Positions 1-7,996 of a stretch of DNA of 64,000 bases are shown here, piece after piece. The notes under the pieces are model-generated. The model was not told the origin of the DNA. It worked only from the letters and a program-made list of their open reading frames with translations, and did not search any database. This DNA comes from JBBDMU01 sp040905685 (lineage in GTDB: Bacteria; Bacteroidota; Rhodothermia; Balneolales; Natronogracilivirgulaceae): the NCBI GenBank assembly GCA_040905685.1, contig JBBDRB010000105.1:161392-225391 (forward strand), in the 5' to 3' direction. The position numbers and the translations under genes were made by a program. Positions within the stretch are counted from its first letter, which is position 1, and each line of letters opens with the position of its first letter.

Positions 1-645
1 AATAAGGCCTTTTCCATGGCTTACAGCGAAATGGCCAGGGATTCAACCGTTGACTATAACAGGACGGTTTGGCTTGATCATATCGGCCTGAAAGGCATCC
101 CTTTGGCGCTCGGAAATCAGGTTCATGGAAGTGAGGTCAGGACGGTTACCGATTCCACGTTTCAGGCCGATACCGACGGACTTGTAACCAAACAGAAGAA
201 CCTTGCTCTGGGGATCCTGGTCGCCGACTGTGCGGCCGTGCTGCTGGCCGACCGCAAAGCGGGGGTCATTGCCGCCGTTCATGCAGGCTGGAGAGGTGCG
301 GTGGAAGGTATACTGGAGAAGGCCATTTTTAAAATGCTGCTGGCCGGCGCCGATGTGCGGGAAACCGAAGCTTTTATAAGTCCATGCATTTCCCTGTCTG
401 CTTTTGAGTCAGGCGGGGAAGTCGCCCGGTTGTTTCCCGTCCAGTTCGTTGATTATTCAACCTATGATAAGCCTCATATCGATCTCAAAAAGTTTATAAA
501 TCATGAGCTCGTCAAAGCCGGTTTACGCCAGAATAGAATTGAAACCAATCCTTTATGTACGGTCAGCGAGGGTGATAAACTACATTCTTTCCGCCGTGAT
601 AAAGAGAGAAGCGGAAGAATGATGGCTGTAATCGCCATGCAGTAA
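1..645 (+). CDS. pgeF: Peptidoglycan editing factor PgeF (YfiH/LACC1 family), 5' end outside window
   Basis: PgeF-family proteins remove wrongly incorporated L-Ser from peptidoglycan precursors in E. coli; related family members act on purine nucleosides. The frame is open from the first base and the first Met (position 16) falls inside the region where family members already show conserved sequence, so the true start is probably upstream and the gene is partial here. The three expected metal ligands are visible: His in NQVHG, Cys in ADC and His in HAGWRG. The 214 visible codons compare with about 240-270 in full-length members. The stop lies 13 bases before recO, suggesting an operon with recO and the protease gene after it. 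Family assignment is firm; substrate is by analogy. Confidence 0.88.
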   Translation, partial: NKAFSMAYSEMARDSTVDYNRTVWLDHIGLKGIPLALGNQVHGSEVRTVTDSTFQADTDGLVTKQKNLALGILVADCAAVLLADRKAGVIAAVHAGWRGAVEGILEKAIFKMLLAGADVRETEAFISPCISLSAFESGGEVARLFPVQFVDYSTYDKPHIDLKKFINHELVKAGLRQNRIETNPLCTVSEGDKLHSFRRDKERSGRMMAVIAMQ

Positions 646-658
646 ATACCCCTGCCTC

Positions 659-1387
659 ATGATCATCCATTCACCGGCTATTGTTCTGCGGACAGTCGAT
701 TACAGGGAATCGAGCAAGATCGTTACCTTGTTCACCCAAACAAACGGTAAGACTGCGGTCATCGTCAAAGGCCTGAAGAAATCCAGGAACGGTTTTTCCG
801 GCCTTCTGGAACCCGGCAATATTCTCGATATCGTATTTTACTATAAAGCGAGCCGATCCGTACAAAATCTTACAAAAGCTTCATTCCGGGCCAAAACATT
901 CGATATACATCTTAATATGGAGAAAATGGCGGTCTCCACGGCTGCCCTGGAAATGGTTGACCAGCTTGTTGTGGAAGATCAGGGTCATGATGAGCTCTTT
1001 TTTTTTACGGAAAAGCTGTTAATCTGGTTGCATCAAACAAAAAAGACTCTGCGTACTTTGTTTCCTTATATTCAGTTGCGGCTTGCTGAATTAATGGGCA
1101 TTGGTTTACGTTACGAATTTATGGATAACAGATCAGTCATGTATTTGAACATCGATGAAGGCAATATAAGCGCTCTGCATGGAACCGGTTTGAGCTATAG
1201 GCTAACCTCCGGGCAGGCCAGCTATATTAAAACAGGCCTGGGACCCAAAAATGGTCTTCTGACACAAAGTGAACTGACTAGCCGGGAGCTGAAGAATTTA
1301 ATCTTTCACCTGGACGTTTATCTGAAGCATCATATTGAGGGATTAAGAGACCGGAAATCTGACAAAATATTTCACCAAATATTATAA
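659..1387 (+). CDS. recO: DNA repair protein RecO
   Basis: RecO is the annealing and RecA-loading mediator that works with RecR (and RecF) in gap repair. The 242-residue length is typical. The N-terminal OB-fold begins at the first residues (IVLRTVDYRESSKIV and a G-K-K-S loop near residue 40), followed by the helical RecO_C region. The protein has no cysteines, so the zinc-binding knuckle of some RecO proteins is absent. It starts 13 bases after pgeF and ends 2 bases before the DegP-type gene, consistent with co-transcription of three genes. No strong Shine-Dalgarno sequence is seen before the ATG. Confidence 0.93.
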   Translation: MIIHSPAIVLRTVDYRESSKIVTLFTQTNGKTAVIVKGLKKSRNGFSGLLEPGNILDIVFYYKASRSVQNLTKASFRAKTFDIHLNMEKMAVSTAALEMVDQLVVEDQGHDELFFFTEKLLIWLHQTKKTLRTLFPYIQLRLAELMGIGLRYEFMDNRSVMYLNIDEGNISALHGTGLSYRLTSGQASYIKTGLGPKNGLLTQSELTSRELKNLIFHLDVYLKHHIEGLRDRKSDKIFHQIL

Positions 1388-1389
1388 GC

Positions 1390-2883
1390 ATGAAACCACA
1401 TCAGAATATAATTACGGGCTTGTTAATCTTATGTTTTGGCATCATGATTGGTGCATTGTTCATCATATTTCAAAATAACAACACCAATGTAACCTCCGAG
1501 GTCCGCATCTCGGAAATAACGCGAAGCAGCGAGCCGGTTCAGGATGCCTCCTATTCCCCCTCATTTATCTTTAAAGATGTGGCCAGTGGCGTGACTCCGA
1601 CAGTGGTCTATGTCGAATCATCCATCCCGGTAAACGGGGTTCCCGACGATGAAGATCATGAACTGGATGAACGCTTCTGGGATCGGTTTTTGCCACGGCG
1701 CCGGGCCCAGACTATTGGTTCCGGGGTTATGATCACGAATGACGGGTATATTATCACCAATAATCATGTTATCGCCCAATCAAACGGTGATGTTCGAATA
1801 GGCTTGAGCGATAAACGAAGCTATCAGGCACGGGTGGTCGGAAGGGATCCGTCAACCGATCTGGCCGTATTAAAGATCGATGAAACCGATCTGGAGGCCG
1901 CCATTGTCGGCAATTCCGACAATGTTGAGGTGGGAGACTGGGTGATGGCTGTAGGCAATCCGTTCCGGCTTAAGTCTACCGTTACGGCCGGGATCGTGAG
2001 TGCGCTTGACCGGGATGTAAATATCATCAACGATGAATTGCGCATTGAAAGTTTTATTCAAACGGACGCCGCAATTAATCAGGGAAACAGCGGTGGGGCA
2101 CTGGTCAACAGAAATGGCGAATTGATTGGCATCAATACCGCCATTGCCACCGAAAGCGGGTCTTATCAGGGATATGGCTTTGCCATACCCATCAATATGG
2201 GCATTAAAATCGCCCAGGACCTGATCGAGTTCGGGGAAGTTAAAAGGCCCTATCTGGGTGTAAATATCTCACCTATTGATCATGACCGGGCCAGCAGGCT
2301 TGGCATGACCCGGATCAGGGGAGTCGAGATCGTGAATGTACAGAAAGAAGGCAGTGCCGATCTCGGAGGCATCAGGATTGATGATATTATACTGGAAGTC
2401 AATGGTGTGCATGTAAATGAACCCAATGAGCTTCAGGTGCAAATTGCCATGATGCGACCGGGTGATGAGGCCAGTCTGACGCTTTGGCGCAGTGGCGAGG
2501 AACTTGAATTGCAGATCCAACTTCAGGGTCTTGACAACAGGCAAAGTCAATGGATCAGGAGTAATGAGGATCTTCTGTTTGAACCCGAAGACGGAATTAT
2601 GGAGGAGCAGTCCTTCGACGTCGGCATAACCGTTACGGAATTGCCCCATTCCGAAAACATCAACGAAACCGAACTGGTCATTACCTATGTTGAGGAAGAC
2701 AGCGAAGCCTGGCAGCAGGGCCTGCGCACGAATGATGTTATCCGCAAGGTTGACGGCAATGAGACAGAGAACATCGGAGATCTACGCCAGGATATGGACA
2801 GGGGTTTAGCCCAAAACGGTTCGGTCAGTCTCTCGGTGTTAAAAACAGATGGAACAGAAGAAGAGATTGAGGTCGCCCGTTAG
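1390..2883 (+). CDS. degP: DegP/HtrA-type periplasmic serine protease with two PDZ domains
   Basis: An envelope quality-control protease of the trypsin-like HtrA family, 497 residues. An N-terminal hydrophobic segment (about residues 7-28) acts as uncleaved anchor or signal. The catalytic triad is visible as His126 (ITNNHVI), Asp157 (STDLAVL) and Ser234 (GNSGG). Two PDZ domains follow at roughly 275-375 and 405-490, the arrangement of DegP/DegQ rather than DegS. The start lies 2 bases after the recO stop, so translation is probably coupled. A bidirectional terminator follows within 40 bases. The linker before the protease domain and PDZ2 are rich in Asp/Glu. Which of DegP or DegQ it corresponds to cannot be decided from sequence. 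Confidence 0.94.
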   Translation: MKPHQNIITGLLILCFGIMIGALFIIFQNNNTNVTSEVRISEITRSSEPVQDASYSPSFIFKDVASGVTPTVVYVESSIPVNGVPDDEDHELDERFWDRFLPRRRAQTIGSGVMITNDGYIITNNHVIAQSNGDVRIGLSDKRSYQARVVGRDPSTDLAVLKIDETDLEAAIVGNSDNVEVGDWVMAVGNPFRLKSTVTAGIVSALDRDVNIINDELRIESFIQTDAAINQGNSGGALVNRNGELIGINTAIATESGSYQGYGFAIPINMGIKIAQDLIEFGEVKRPYLGVNISPIDHDRASRLGMTRIRGVEIVNVQKEGSADLGGIRIDDIILEVNGVHVNEPNELQVQIAMMRPGDEASLTLWRSGEELELQIQLQGLDNRQSQWIRSNEDLLFEPEDGIMEEQSFDVGITVTELPHSENINETELVITYVEEDSEAWQQGLRTNDVIRKVDGNETENIGDLRQDMDRGLAQNGSVSLSVLKTDGTEEEIEVAR

Positions 2884-2887
2884 GACC

Positions 2888-2923
2888 AAAAAACCACACG
2901 ACGCTGAAATCATGTGGTTTTTT
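2888..2923. terminator. Bidirectional Rho-independent terminator
   Basis: Eleven-base perfect inverted repeat: AAAAAACCACA at 2888-2898 and TGTGGTTTTTT at 2913-2923, with a 14-base loop. The A-run on one side and T-run on the other allow termination in both directions. It lies exactly between the convergent degP-type gene (stop 2883) and icd (stop 2939). Confidence 0.85.
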
Positions 2924-2938
2924 AGCCGCTACTTACCG

Positions 2939-4186
2939 CTACATATAGGAGATAATACTTTTCCCAAATTCAGATGCTTTGAGCAGTGTTGCATTCTCCA
3001 TCAACCGTTCGAAATCATAGGTAACTTTTTTATTCCGGATGGATTCTTCCAGTCCTTTTTCCACCAGGTCGGCCGCTTCGTTCCATTCCATATACCGGAG
3101 CATCATGACGGCAGACAGGATCAGTGATCCCGGATTGACTTTATCCTGGCCAGCATATTTTGGAGCCGTTCCGTGGGTTGCTTCAAACAAAGAATACCCA
3201 TTGATATAGTTTATATTAGCACCCGGAGCAATACCGATACCGCCAACACAGGCTGCCAGGGCATCCGATATGTAATCCCCGTTCAGGTTCAGGGTGGCGA
3301 TGACGTCGTAATCGGCCGGCCGGGTAAGGATTTGCTGGAGAAAGGCATCGGCGATTACATCCTTGATCACCATACCGTTCGGAAGCTCACACCAGGGTCC
3401 GCCGTCAATTTCCTTTGCTCCGTACTCTTCCCGGGCCAGCTCGTAGGCCCAGTTTTTAAAACTGCCTTCGGTGAATTTCATGATATTGCCTTTGTGAACG
3501 ATGGTCACATTTTTTCGGCCCTGGGCAATGGCGTAATCAATGGCACCGCGTACAAGACGTTTGGTTCCTTCCTCGGAGACGGGTTTTACGCCGAATGACG
3601 AGGATTCGGGAAAGCGAACATTTTTGGTTTTCATTTCATTGAGCAGGAAGTCCTTGAACCGGGTGGCTTCTTCTGTGCCGGCCTGATATTCAATGCCCGC
3701 ATAAATATCCTCGGTATTCTCCCTGAAAATGACCATATCGGTAAGCTCGGGCTGTTTGACGGGGCTGGGTGTGCCTTTGAAATACCGGACCGGCCGCACG
3801 CAGGCATACAGATCAAGCAACTGCCGCAGTGCAACGTTCAGACTGCGAATGCCCCCGCCCACAGGGGTAGTCAACGGACCCTTAATGGCGACAAGGTATT
3901 CCCGGATGGCGGTCAGTGTGTCTTCCGGAAGCCAGGTATTGTCGCCGTAAAATTTAACGGCTTTTTCGCCGGCGTATATTTCAAACCACTCTATTTTTTT
4001 TTTGCCCGAATAGGCTTTTTCAACGGCACTGTTGATGACATCCATCATCGGCGGGGTAATGTCAACGCCGGTTCCGTCACCTTCGATAAATGGAATAACT
4101 GGATTATCAGGAACATTTAGGGTCCCATCGGCATTCTTGGATATAGCTGACCCGGTAGCGGGTTTTGTTAATTTTGTATATGACAT
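2939..4186 (-). CDS. icd: NADP-dependent isocitrate dehydrogenase
   Basis: TCA-cycle enzyme converting isocitrate to 2-oxoglutarate and CO2 with NADP+. The 415-residue protein matches the E. coli-type homodimeric enzyme along its length. The substrate loop GGGIRSLN holds Ser115, equivalent to the phosphorylatable Ser113 of E. coli, and the NADP-selective Lys-Tyr pair is seen in HGTAPKYAG. The ATG at 4186 is followed by an N-terminal TKLTKPA segment typical of the family. It is transcribed alone, divergently from the GDP-fucose synthase gene across an AT-rich 120-base gap, and ends at the shared terminator. An AceK kinase is not seen in the window. Confidence 0.96.
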   Translation of the reverse strand: MSYTKLTKPATGSAISKNADGTLNVPDNPVIPFIEGDGTGVDITPPMMDVINSAVEKAYSGKKKIEWFEIYAGEKAVKFYGDNTWLPEDTLTAIREYLVAIKGPLTTPVGGGIRSLNVALRQLLDLYACVRPVRYFKGTPSPVKQPELTDMVIFRENTEDIYAGIEYQAGTEEATRFKDFLLNEMKTKNVRFPESSSFGVKPVSEEGTKRLVRGAIDYAIAQGRKNVTIVHKGNIMKFTEGSFKNWAYELAREEYGAKEIDGGPWCELPNGMVIKDVIADAFLQQILTRPADYDVIATLNLNGDYISDALAACVGGIGIAPGANINYINGYSLFEATHGTAPKYAGQDKVNPGSLILSAVMMLRYMEWNEAADLVEKGLEESIRNKKVTYDFERLMENATLLKASEFGKSIISYM

Positions 4187-4308
4187 GATGAACTAATAAT
4201 TATATTTTTTATATATGTATGCGTTGTTAATTTCCCTATTTAATGAAGCAAGTTACTAAATTAATCGCTTTATTTCATGGTAATACAAGGGGAAAGGGGG
4301 AGATGGAT

Positions 4309-5247
4309 ATGCAGGAAAAAATTTATATCGCTGGTCATACGGGATTGGTAGGTTCTGCCATCCTTCAGGATCTGAAAACGAACGGCTATACGAATTTGGT
4401 TTACCGCGGCAGCCATGAACTGGATCTGAAGGATCAATCCGGGGTTAATGAATTCATGGCCCGGGAGAAGCCGGACATAGTAATCCTTGCGGCTGCGAAG
4501 GTCGGGGGTATCCTGGCTAATGACAGCTATCCCTATACCTTTCTGTATGAGAATCTGGCCATACAGTCAAATGTCATCCATGCCGCCCATGTCAACGATG
4601 TGCAAAGGCTTGTTTTTCTTGGAAGCTCATGCATATACCCAAAATTAGCCCTTCAGCCGCTAAAGGAAGATTATCTGATGACAGGTCCTCTGGAGCCTAC
4701 CAACGAATGGTATGCCATTGCCAAAATAAGCGGACTTAAACAATGTGAGGCACTGAACAGGCAATATCAGCGAAATTATATTTCGCTGATGCCTGCCAAT
4801 TTATATGGTCCGCGCGACAACTTTGATCTGCAGACCAGTCATGTATTGCCTGCTCTGATGAGGAAGTTTCACGAAGCCCTGCCTGACAAACCCGTGACTG
4901 TATGGGGCAGTGGCACTCCCCGCAGGGAATTTCTGCATGTGGATGATTTGGCCGGCGCGGTCCGGTTCTGTATGGAACAGCAGACGGCTGGTGGATTGTA
5001 TAATATTGGTACCGGAAGGGATATATCGATAAAGGAACTGGCCCTTACCATCCAGGATCTGACAGGCCATCGGGGTGATGTCATCTGGGATCAGTCCCGG
5101 CCGGATGGAACGCCCATAAAGCGGCTGGATACAAGCCGGATCAACGAACTTGGATGGTCCTATACCATTCCCCTGCAAGAGGGAATGGAACAGACGTATA
5201 ACTGGTTTCTGGAAAATGAGATTCAAAAAATTCCGGGAGCGGTATGA
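4309..5247 (+). CDS. fcl: GDP-L-fucose synthase
   Basis: Short-chain-dehydrogenase-type epimerase/reductase that converts GDP-4-keto-6-deoxymannose to GDP-L-fucose for surface polysaccharide. In the 312-residue product the NADP-binding GHTGLVGS starts at residue 9. Catalytic residues are Ser106/Ser107 in GSSCIYP and Tyr135/Lys139 in YAIAK. The start at 4309 was chosen because a purine-rich GGGGGAG (4296-4302) sits 6 bases upstream; in-frame ATGs also exist at 4303 and 4243, and the latter would add 22 poorly conserved residues. The partner GDP-mannose 4,6-dehydratase is not in the window. The gene ends 15 bases from the convergent toxin gene. Confidence 0.93.
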   Translation: MQEKIYIAGHTGLVGSAILQDLKTNGYTNLVYRGSHELDLKDQSGVNEFMAREKPDIVILAAAKVGGILANDSYPYTFLYENLAIQSNVIHAAHVNDVQRLVFLGSSCIYPKLALQPLKEDYLMTGPLEPTNEWYAIAKISGLKQCEALNRQYQRNYISLMPANLYGPRDNFDLQTSHVLPALMRKFHEALPDKPVTVWGSGTPRREFLHVDDLAGAVRFCMEQQTAGGLYNIGTGRDISIKELALTIQDLTGHRGDVIWDQSRPDGTPIKRLDTSRINELGWSYTIPLQEGMEQTYNWFLENEIQKIPGAV

Positions 5248-5262
5248 AGGTATGGATCGCCT

Positions 5263-5607
5263 TCACAGGTCCAGCAGGAGCATGACGGTCTCCCTGATCT
5301 CTTCGAGTGTTTTTTCGGAAACCTCACCGGTCTTTTCAATGCACCGATCCGTTGAGACGGTAAGTATTTCATCACAGCAGATATACAGGTCGGCGGCCGG
5401 GCCGTTTCCATTTACCGCAGCCCTGACGTGAGACCGTATGTTGAGATCCTGTACGATGGCAGGCAAGACGATAATCAGTCCGGCCTGATTTTGGTTAAAC
5501 CGGTCGCCGGATAGGATCAGACAGGGTGAAAGCACTGATTTTCCCCAGGGGGAAAAAGCTGTTTGCCATACTTGTCCCCGCCGGGGGTTATTTAGGATTT
5601 TTTCCAT
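5263..5607 (-). CDS. MazF/PemK-family endoribonuclease toxin
   Basis: Predicted type II toxin of 114 residues. The N-terminal RGQVWQ and the following ILSGDRFN...GLIIVLPA fit the conserved PemK-like SH3 barrel (RG.VW ... VLS.D.FN ... V.P). The end shows the family's T-D(R)...G.VS...L..I...L pattern. The start codon lies inside the upstream antitoxin gene (20-base overlap), the usual coupling in TA operons. Known MazF proteins cleave mRNA or tRNA at short motifs; the target here cannot be read from sequence. It is the last gene of a run LacI regulator - purC - antitoxin - toxin. Assignment to the superfamily is good; activity is inferred. Confidence 0.85.
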   Translation of the reverse strand: MEKILNNPRRGQVWQTAFSPWGKSVLSPCLILSGDRFNQNQAGLIIVLPAIVQDLNIRSHVRAAVNGNGPAADLYICCDEILTVSTDRCIEKTGEVSEKTLEEIRETVMLLLDL

Positions 5608-5845
5608 CAGGCAAATTAATTCCGAACTGCTCTCTTCGGTGAAGTACGGCTTTCCAGGTATTGCTGTCCCGGATCAAGTTTTCATAGTCACGGTGGAGTT
5701 GATCGAAAAAAGTTATTTTATGAAGGTTCTCCGTGGCATTTTCAAATACGTCGAGCAGGGATACGCCGTATTCGGCGGCAATCTTCCTGGCCATTTCGTG
5801 AGTGGCTCTGTCCAGTGAAATTGATCTTGTATTTATTTGGGCCAT
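5588..5845 (-). CDS. Putative antitoxin with ribbon-helix-helix-like N-terminus
   Basis: An 85-residue protein directly before, and overlapping, the MazF-like gene, so its role as antitoxin rests mainly on position. Residues 5-40 (strand INTRSISLD, then two predicted helices ATHEMARKIAAEYG and LLDVFENATENL) look like a ribbon-helix-helix DNA-binding domain. The charged C-terminal half would be the toxin-binding part. It starts only 5 bases after the purC stop, so it is most likely transcribed from the purC promoter or from one inside purC. No separate operator palindrome is visible because purC coding sequence fills the space upstream. Confidence 0.72.
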   Translation of the reverse strand: MAQINTRSISLDRATHEMARKIAAEYGVSLLDVFENATENLHKITFFDQLHRDYENLIRDSNTWKAVLHRREQFGINLPDGKNPK

Positions 5846-5850
5846 GCCTG

Positions 5851-6804
5851 TTATTGGTAGCTGCTTAATAGGTGAGCCAGTTCAGCATCAAAATTACCGG
5901 TCTGTACCGGTTTAAAGGGCTTGCCTGTGATCGTTTCATATAACTCTGAATAACGCTTAAAAATCTCAATGCGGAATGCGTCCGGCAGATCCGGCAAAAC
6001 CTGCCCATCCAGTCCCTGGAAATCATGCTCAATGAGCCATTCCCTGACAAATTCTTTTGACAGCTGCTTTTGTTTCTGCCCGTTTTTTAACCGTTCTTCA
6101 TACCCGTCCGCATAGAAATAACGCGATGAATCCGGAGTATGCACTTCGTCGGTAAGGATAATCCTGTTTTCAAACAGGCCAAATTCATATTTGGTGTCCA
6201 CCAGCAGCAATCCACGATCCCTGGCCATTTGGCTTCCCCTTTCAAACAGCCGAAAGGCAATGTTACGTACCTCGTCCCATACCGCTTTCCCAACAAGATT
6301 TTGTTCCAGGATAGCTGCTTCAGCAATATCTTCATCATGTCCCGAATCGGCTTTGGTAGCGGGGGTCAGAATGGGCAAATCAAACCGCTGATTCTCCACC
6401 ATGCCCTCCGGAAGCGGGACCCCGCACAATTCCCGACTGCCCGACTTGTAGGTCCGCCAGGCATGGCCGGTAAGATAGCGCCTGATCACCACCTCAACGG
6501 GCAGCATGCTACAGCGCCGTGCTATGGTAACGTTTGGATGCGGTACATCCAGAACATGGGTTTCAACAATATCGCTTACCTTTTCAAAAAAAAAGGCCGC
6601 TACAAGGTTAAGGATCTGGCCTTTATACGGTATAGCCTGCCTGAGCACATGATCAAATGCAGAAATGCGGTCAGAGGCTACCATGGCAAGCCGGTTACCG
6701 GTCAGCGTATAAACATCACGGACTTTACCACGGTATGGCTCTGGCAGGCCCGGAACGGAAGTGGTACGGATGCAATGGTCCAAAGCAGGATCAGCGGTAT
6801 TCAA
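5851..6804 (-). CDS. purC: Phosphoribosylaminoimidazole-succinocarboxamide synthase (SAICAR synthase)
   Basis: Purine biosynthesis enzyme joining CAIR and aspartate with ATP. The 317-residue length is that of the longer yeast/actinobacterial-type PurC rather than the 240-residue E. coli form. Hallmarks are YRGKVRDVY near the N-terminus, SDRISAFDH and the EVVIRRYLTGHAW region. The start is a TTG whose first base opens a 4-base TTGA overlap with the stop of the LacI-type regulator, and no nearby in-frame ATG fits, so translation is probably coupled. The next gene downstream is a toxin-antitoxin pair, an unusual partner for purC. Confidence 0.94.
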   Translation of the reverse strand: MNTADPALDHCIRTTSVPGLPEPYRGKVRDVYTLTGNRLAMVASDRISAFDHVLRQAIPYKGQILNLVAAFFFEKVSDIVETHVLDVPHPNVTIARRCSMLPVEVVIRRYLTGHAWRTYKSGSRELCGVPLPEGMVENQRFDLPILTPATKADSGHDEDIAEAAILEQNLVGKAVWDEVRNIAFRLFERGSQMARDRGLLLVDTKYEFGLFENRIILTDEVHTPDSSRYFYADGYEERLKNGQKQKQLSKEFVREWLIEHDFQGLDGQVLPDLPDAFRIEIFKRYSELYETITGKPFKPVQTGNFDAELAHLLSSYQ

Positions 6805-7820
6805 AGGTCGGATGCTTTTCGTGTGGATTTTCTTACGATTAATTCAGGGTCAATGACGTGCTGTTCAACTTGCTGACCGGAATCGGCGATTAAGGATTCC
6901 ATTTTCTTTGTAGCCAGGACACCAATATCATACATTTTCTGGTTAATCGTGGTTAAATTTATAAATTTGGAGATCTTTATATTATCATACCCCATAACGG
7001 CGATATCTTTCGGAACATTTAAATTGAGCTCATCAAGGGCGTGCAGGGCACCAATAGCCTGAGCATCGTTCGAGCAAAATACGGCTTCGGGCATTTTGCC
7101 GCGGTTATGCAGGATGTGAATTGCCTCAGAGCCGGCTTCTTCGCTATATCCCTTATGTTTTTTAGTGATGCCGGCCACTATATAATCTTCCTGCAGGGGC
7201 TTTCCCAGCTTGATCAGCGTTTCCCTGAACCCCTTTTCACGGTCATCGGCTACAGTGGAATGGCTGTGTTTGCGAATCATTCCTATATTTTGAAATCCCT
7301 GATCCACAAGATGCTTGGCGGCCATGCAACCGCCCTTGTAATTATCCCACCAAAAATAGTTGTATCCCGTATGATTGGAACCAACCAGGACCACAGGGAT
7401 CGGCATGTCTTTCAGACGTTCGTGTATTTCATCATCTATGTTTATGGAAAAAATAATTAACGCATCAGGGATGCCACGGTCCAGGAAACCTTTGAAGTTG
7501 CCTTCAGGATCATCAGAACCGGTGTTATAAACTATGGAATCCAAGCCTGAATCCTTGATTTCATCTTTCACCCCCTTCAGCACCTCATTAAAGAAAGGGG
7601 TCGTGAACGTAGGGGCAACTACGGCTATAATTTGAGGTTTTTGCCTGGCCAGGTTGCGGGCGCTGACCTGAGGGTGGAAATGCAGATCGGATATGGCCGC
7701 CTTCACGCGGTTTTTCGTCTTCATGGATACGTAAGGGGAATCGTTTAATACGCGTGAAACAGTAGAAATAGCCACTCCGGCCTGTTTCGCGACATCATAT
7801 ATGGTTGTTTTTTTTGGCAT
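6801..7820 (-). CDS. LacI-family transcriptional regulator
   Basis: A 339-residue repressor-type protein. The N-terminal helix-turn-helix (TIYDVAKQAGVAISTVSRVLN) is followed by the hinge helix (ARNLARQK), then a type-1 periplasmic-binding-protein-like sensor domain to about residue 335. The ATG at 7820 (MPKKTTIY) was chosen over a TTG at 7850 because the HTH normally begins within a few residues of the start. The ligand is unknown. Its stop overlaps the purC start by 4 bases, so it is probably the first gene of an operon with purC and the toxin-antitoxin pair. E. coli PurR is also a LacI member, but sequence alone does not make this a purine regulator. Confidence 0.9.
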   Translation of the reverse strand: MPKKTTIYDVAKQAGVAISTVSRVLNDSPYVSMKTKNRVKAAISDLHFHPQVSARNLARQKPQIIAVVAPTFTTPFFNEVLKGVKDEIKDSGLDSIVYNTGSDDPEGNFKGFLDRGIPDALIIFSINIDDEIHERLKDMPIPVVLVGSNHTGYNYFWWDNYKGGCMAAKHLVDQGFQNIGMIRKHSHSTVADDREKGFRETLIKLGKPLQEDYIVAGITKKHKGYSEEAGSEAIHILHNRGKMPEAVFCSNDAQAIGALHALDELNLNVPKDIAVMGYDNIKISKFINLTTINQKMYDIGVLATKKMESLIADSGQQVEQHVIDPELIVRKSTRKASDL

Positions 7821-7946
7821 AACAAATTGAGATAATGGGTTAAACGGCAAGATACGGAAAAAACTTTAATCAGACAGCCAGGTCTTAACCGGCAGGGTCC
7901 GGCCTGGGGCAACACAGGTGAAGTTAGCAACCCGCTCGCGGAACTT

Positions 7947-7958
7947 TTAACCGGTAAA
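7947..7958. promoter_or_regulatory. Possible LacI-type operator
   Basis: TTAACCGGTAAA is a palindrome centred on CG with one mismatched pair, the general form of LacI-family operators. It lies in the divergent gap between the LacI-type gene and the phytoene synthase homolog. The half TTAACCGG recurs at 7885-7892, 62 bases away. This is a suggestion from symmetry and position only. Confidence 0.25.
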
Positions 7959-7996
7959 TCCAATTATTCTGAATATTTGCCGGAATAAGAAGGCTT

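Noticed and set aside
3173..3598. Plus-strand open frame within icd
   Set aside because: It lies wholly inside the well-conserved icd gene on the other strand and encodes no recognisable protein.
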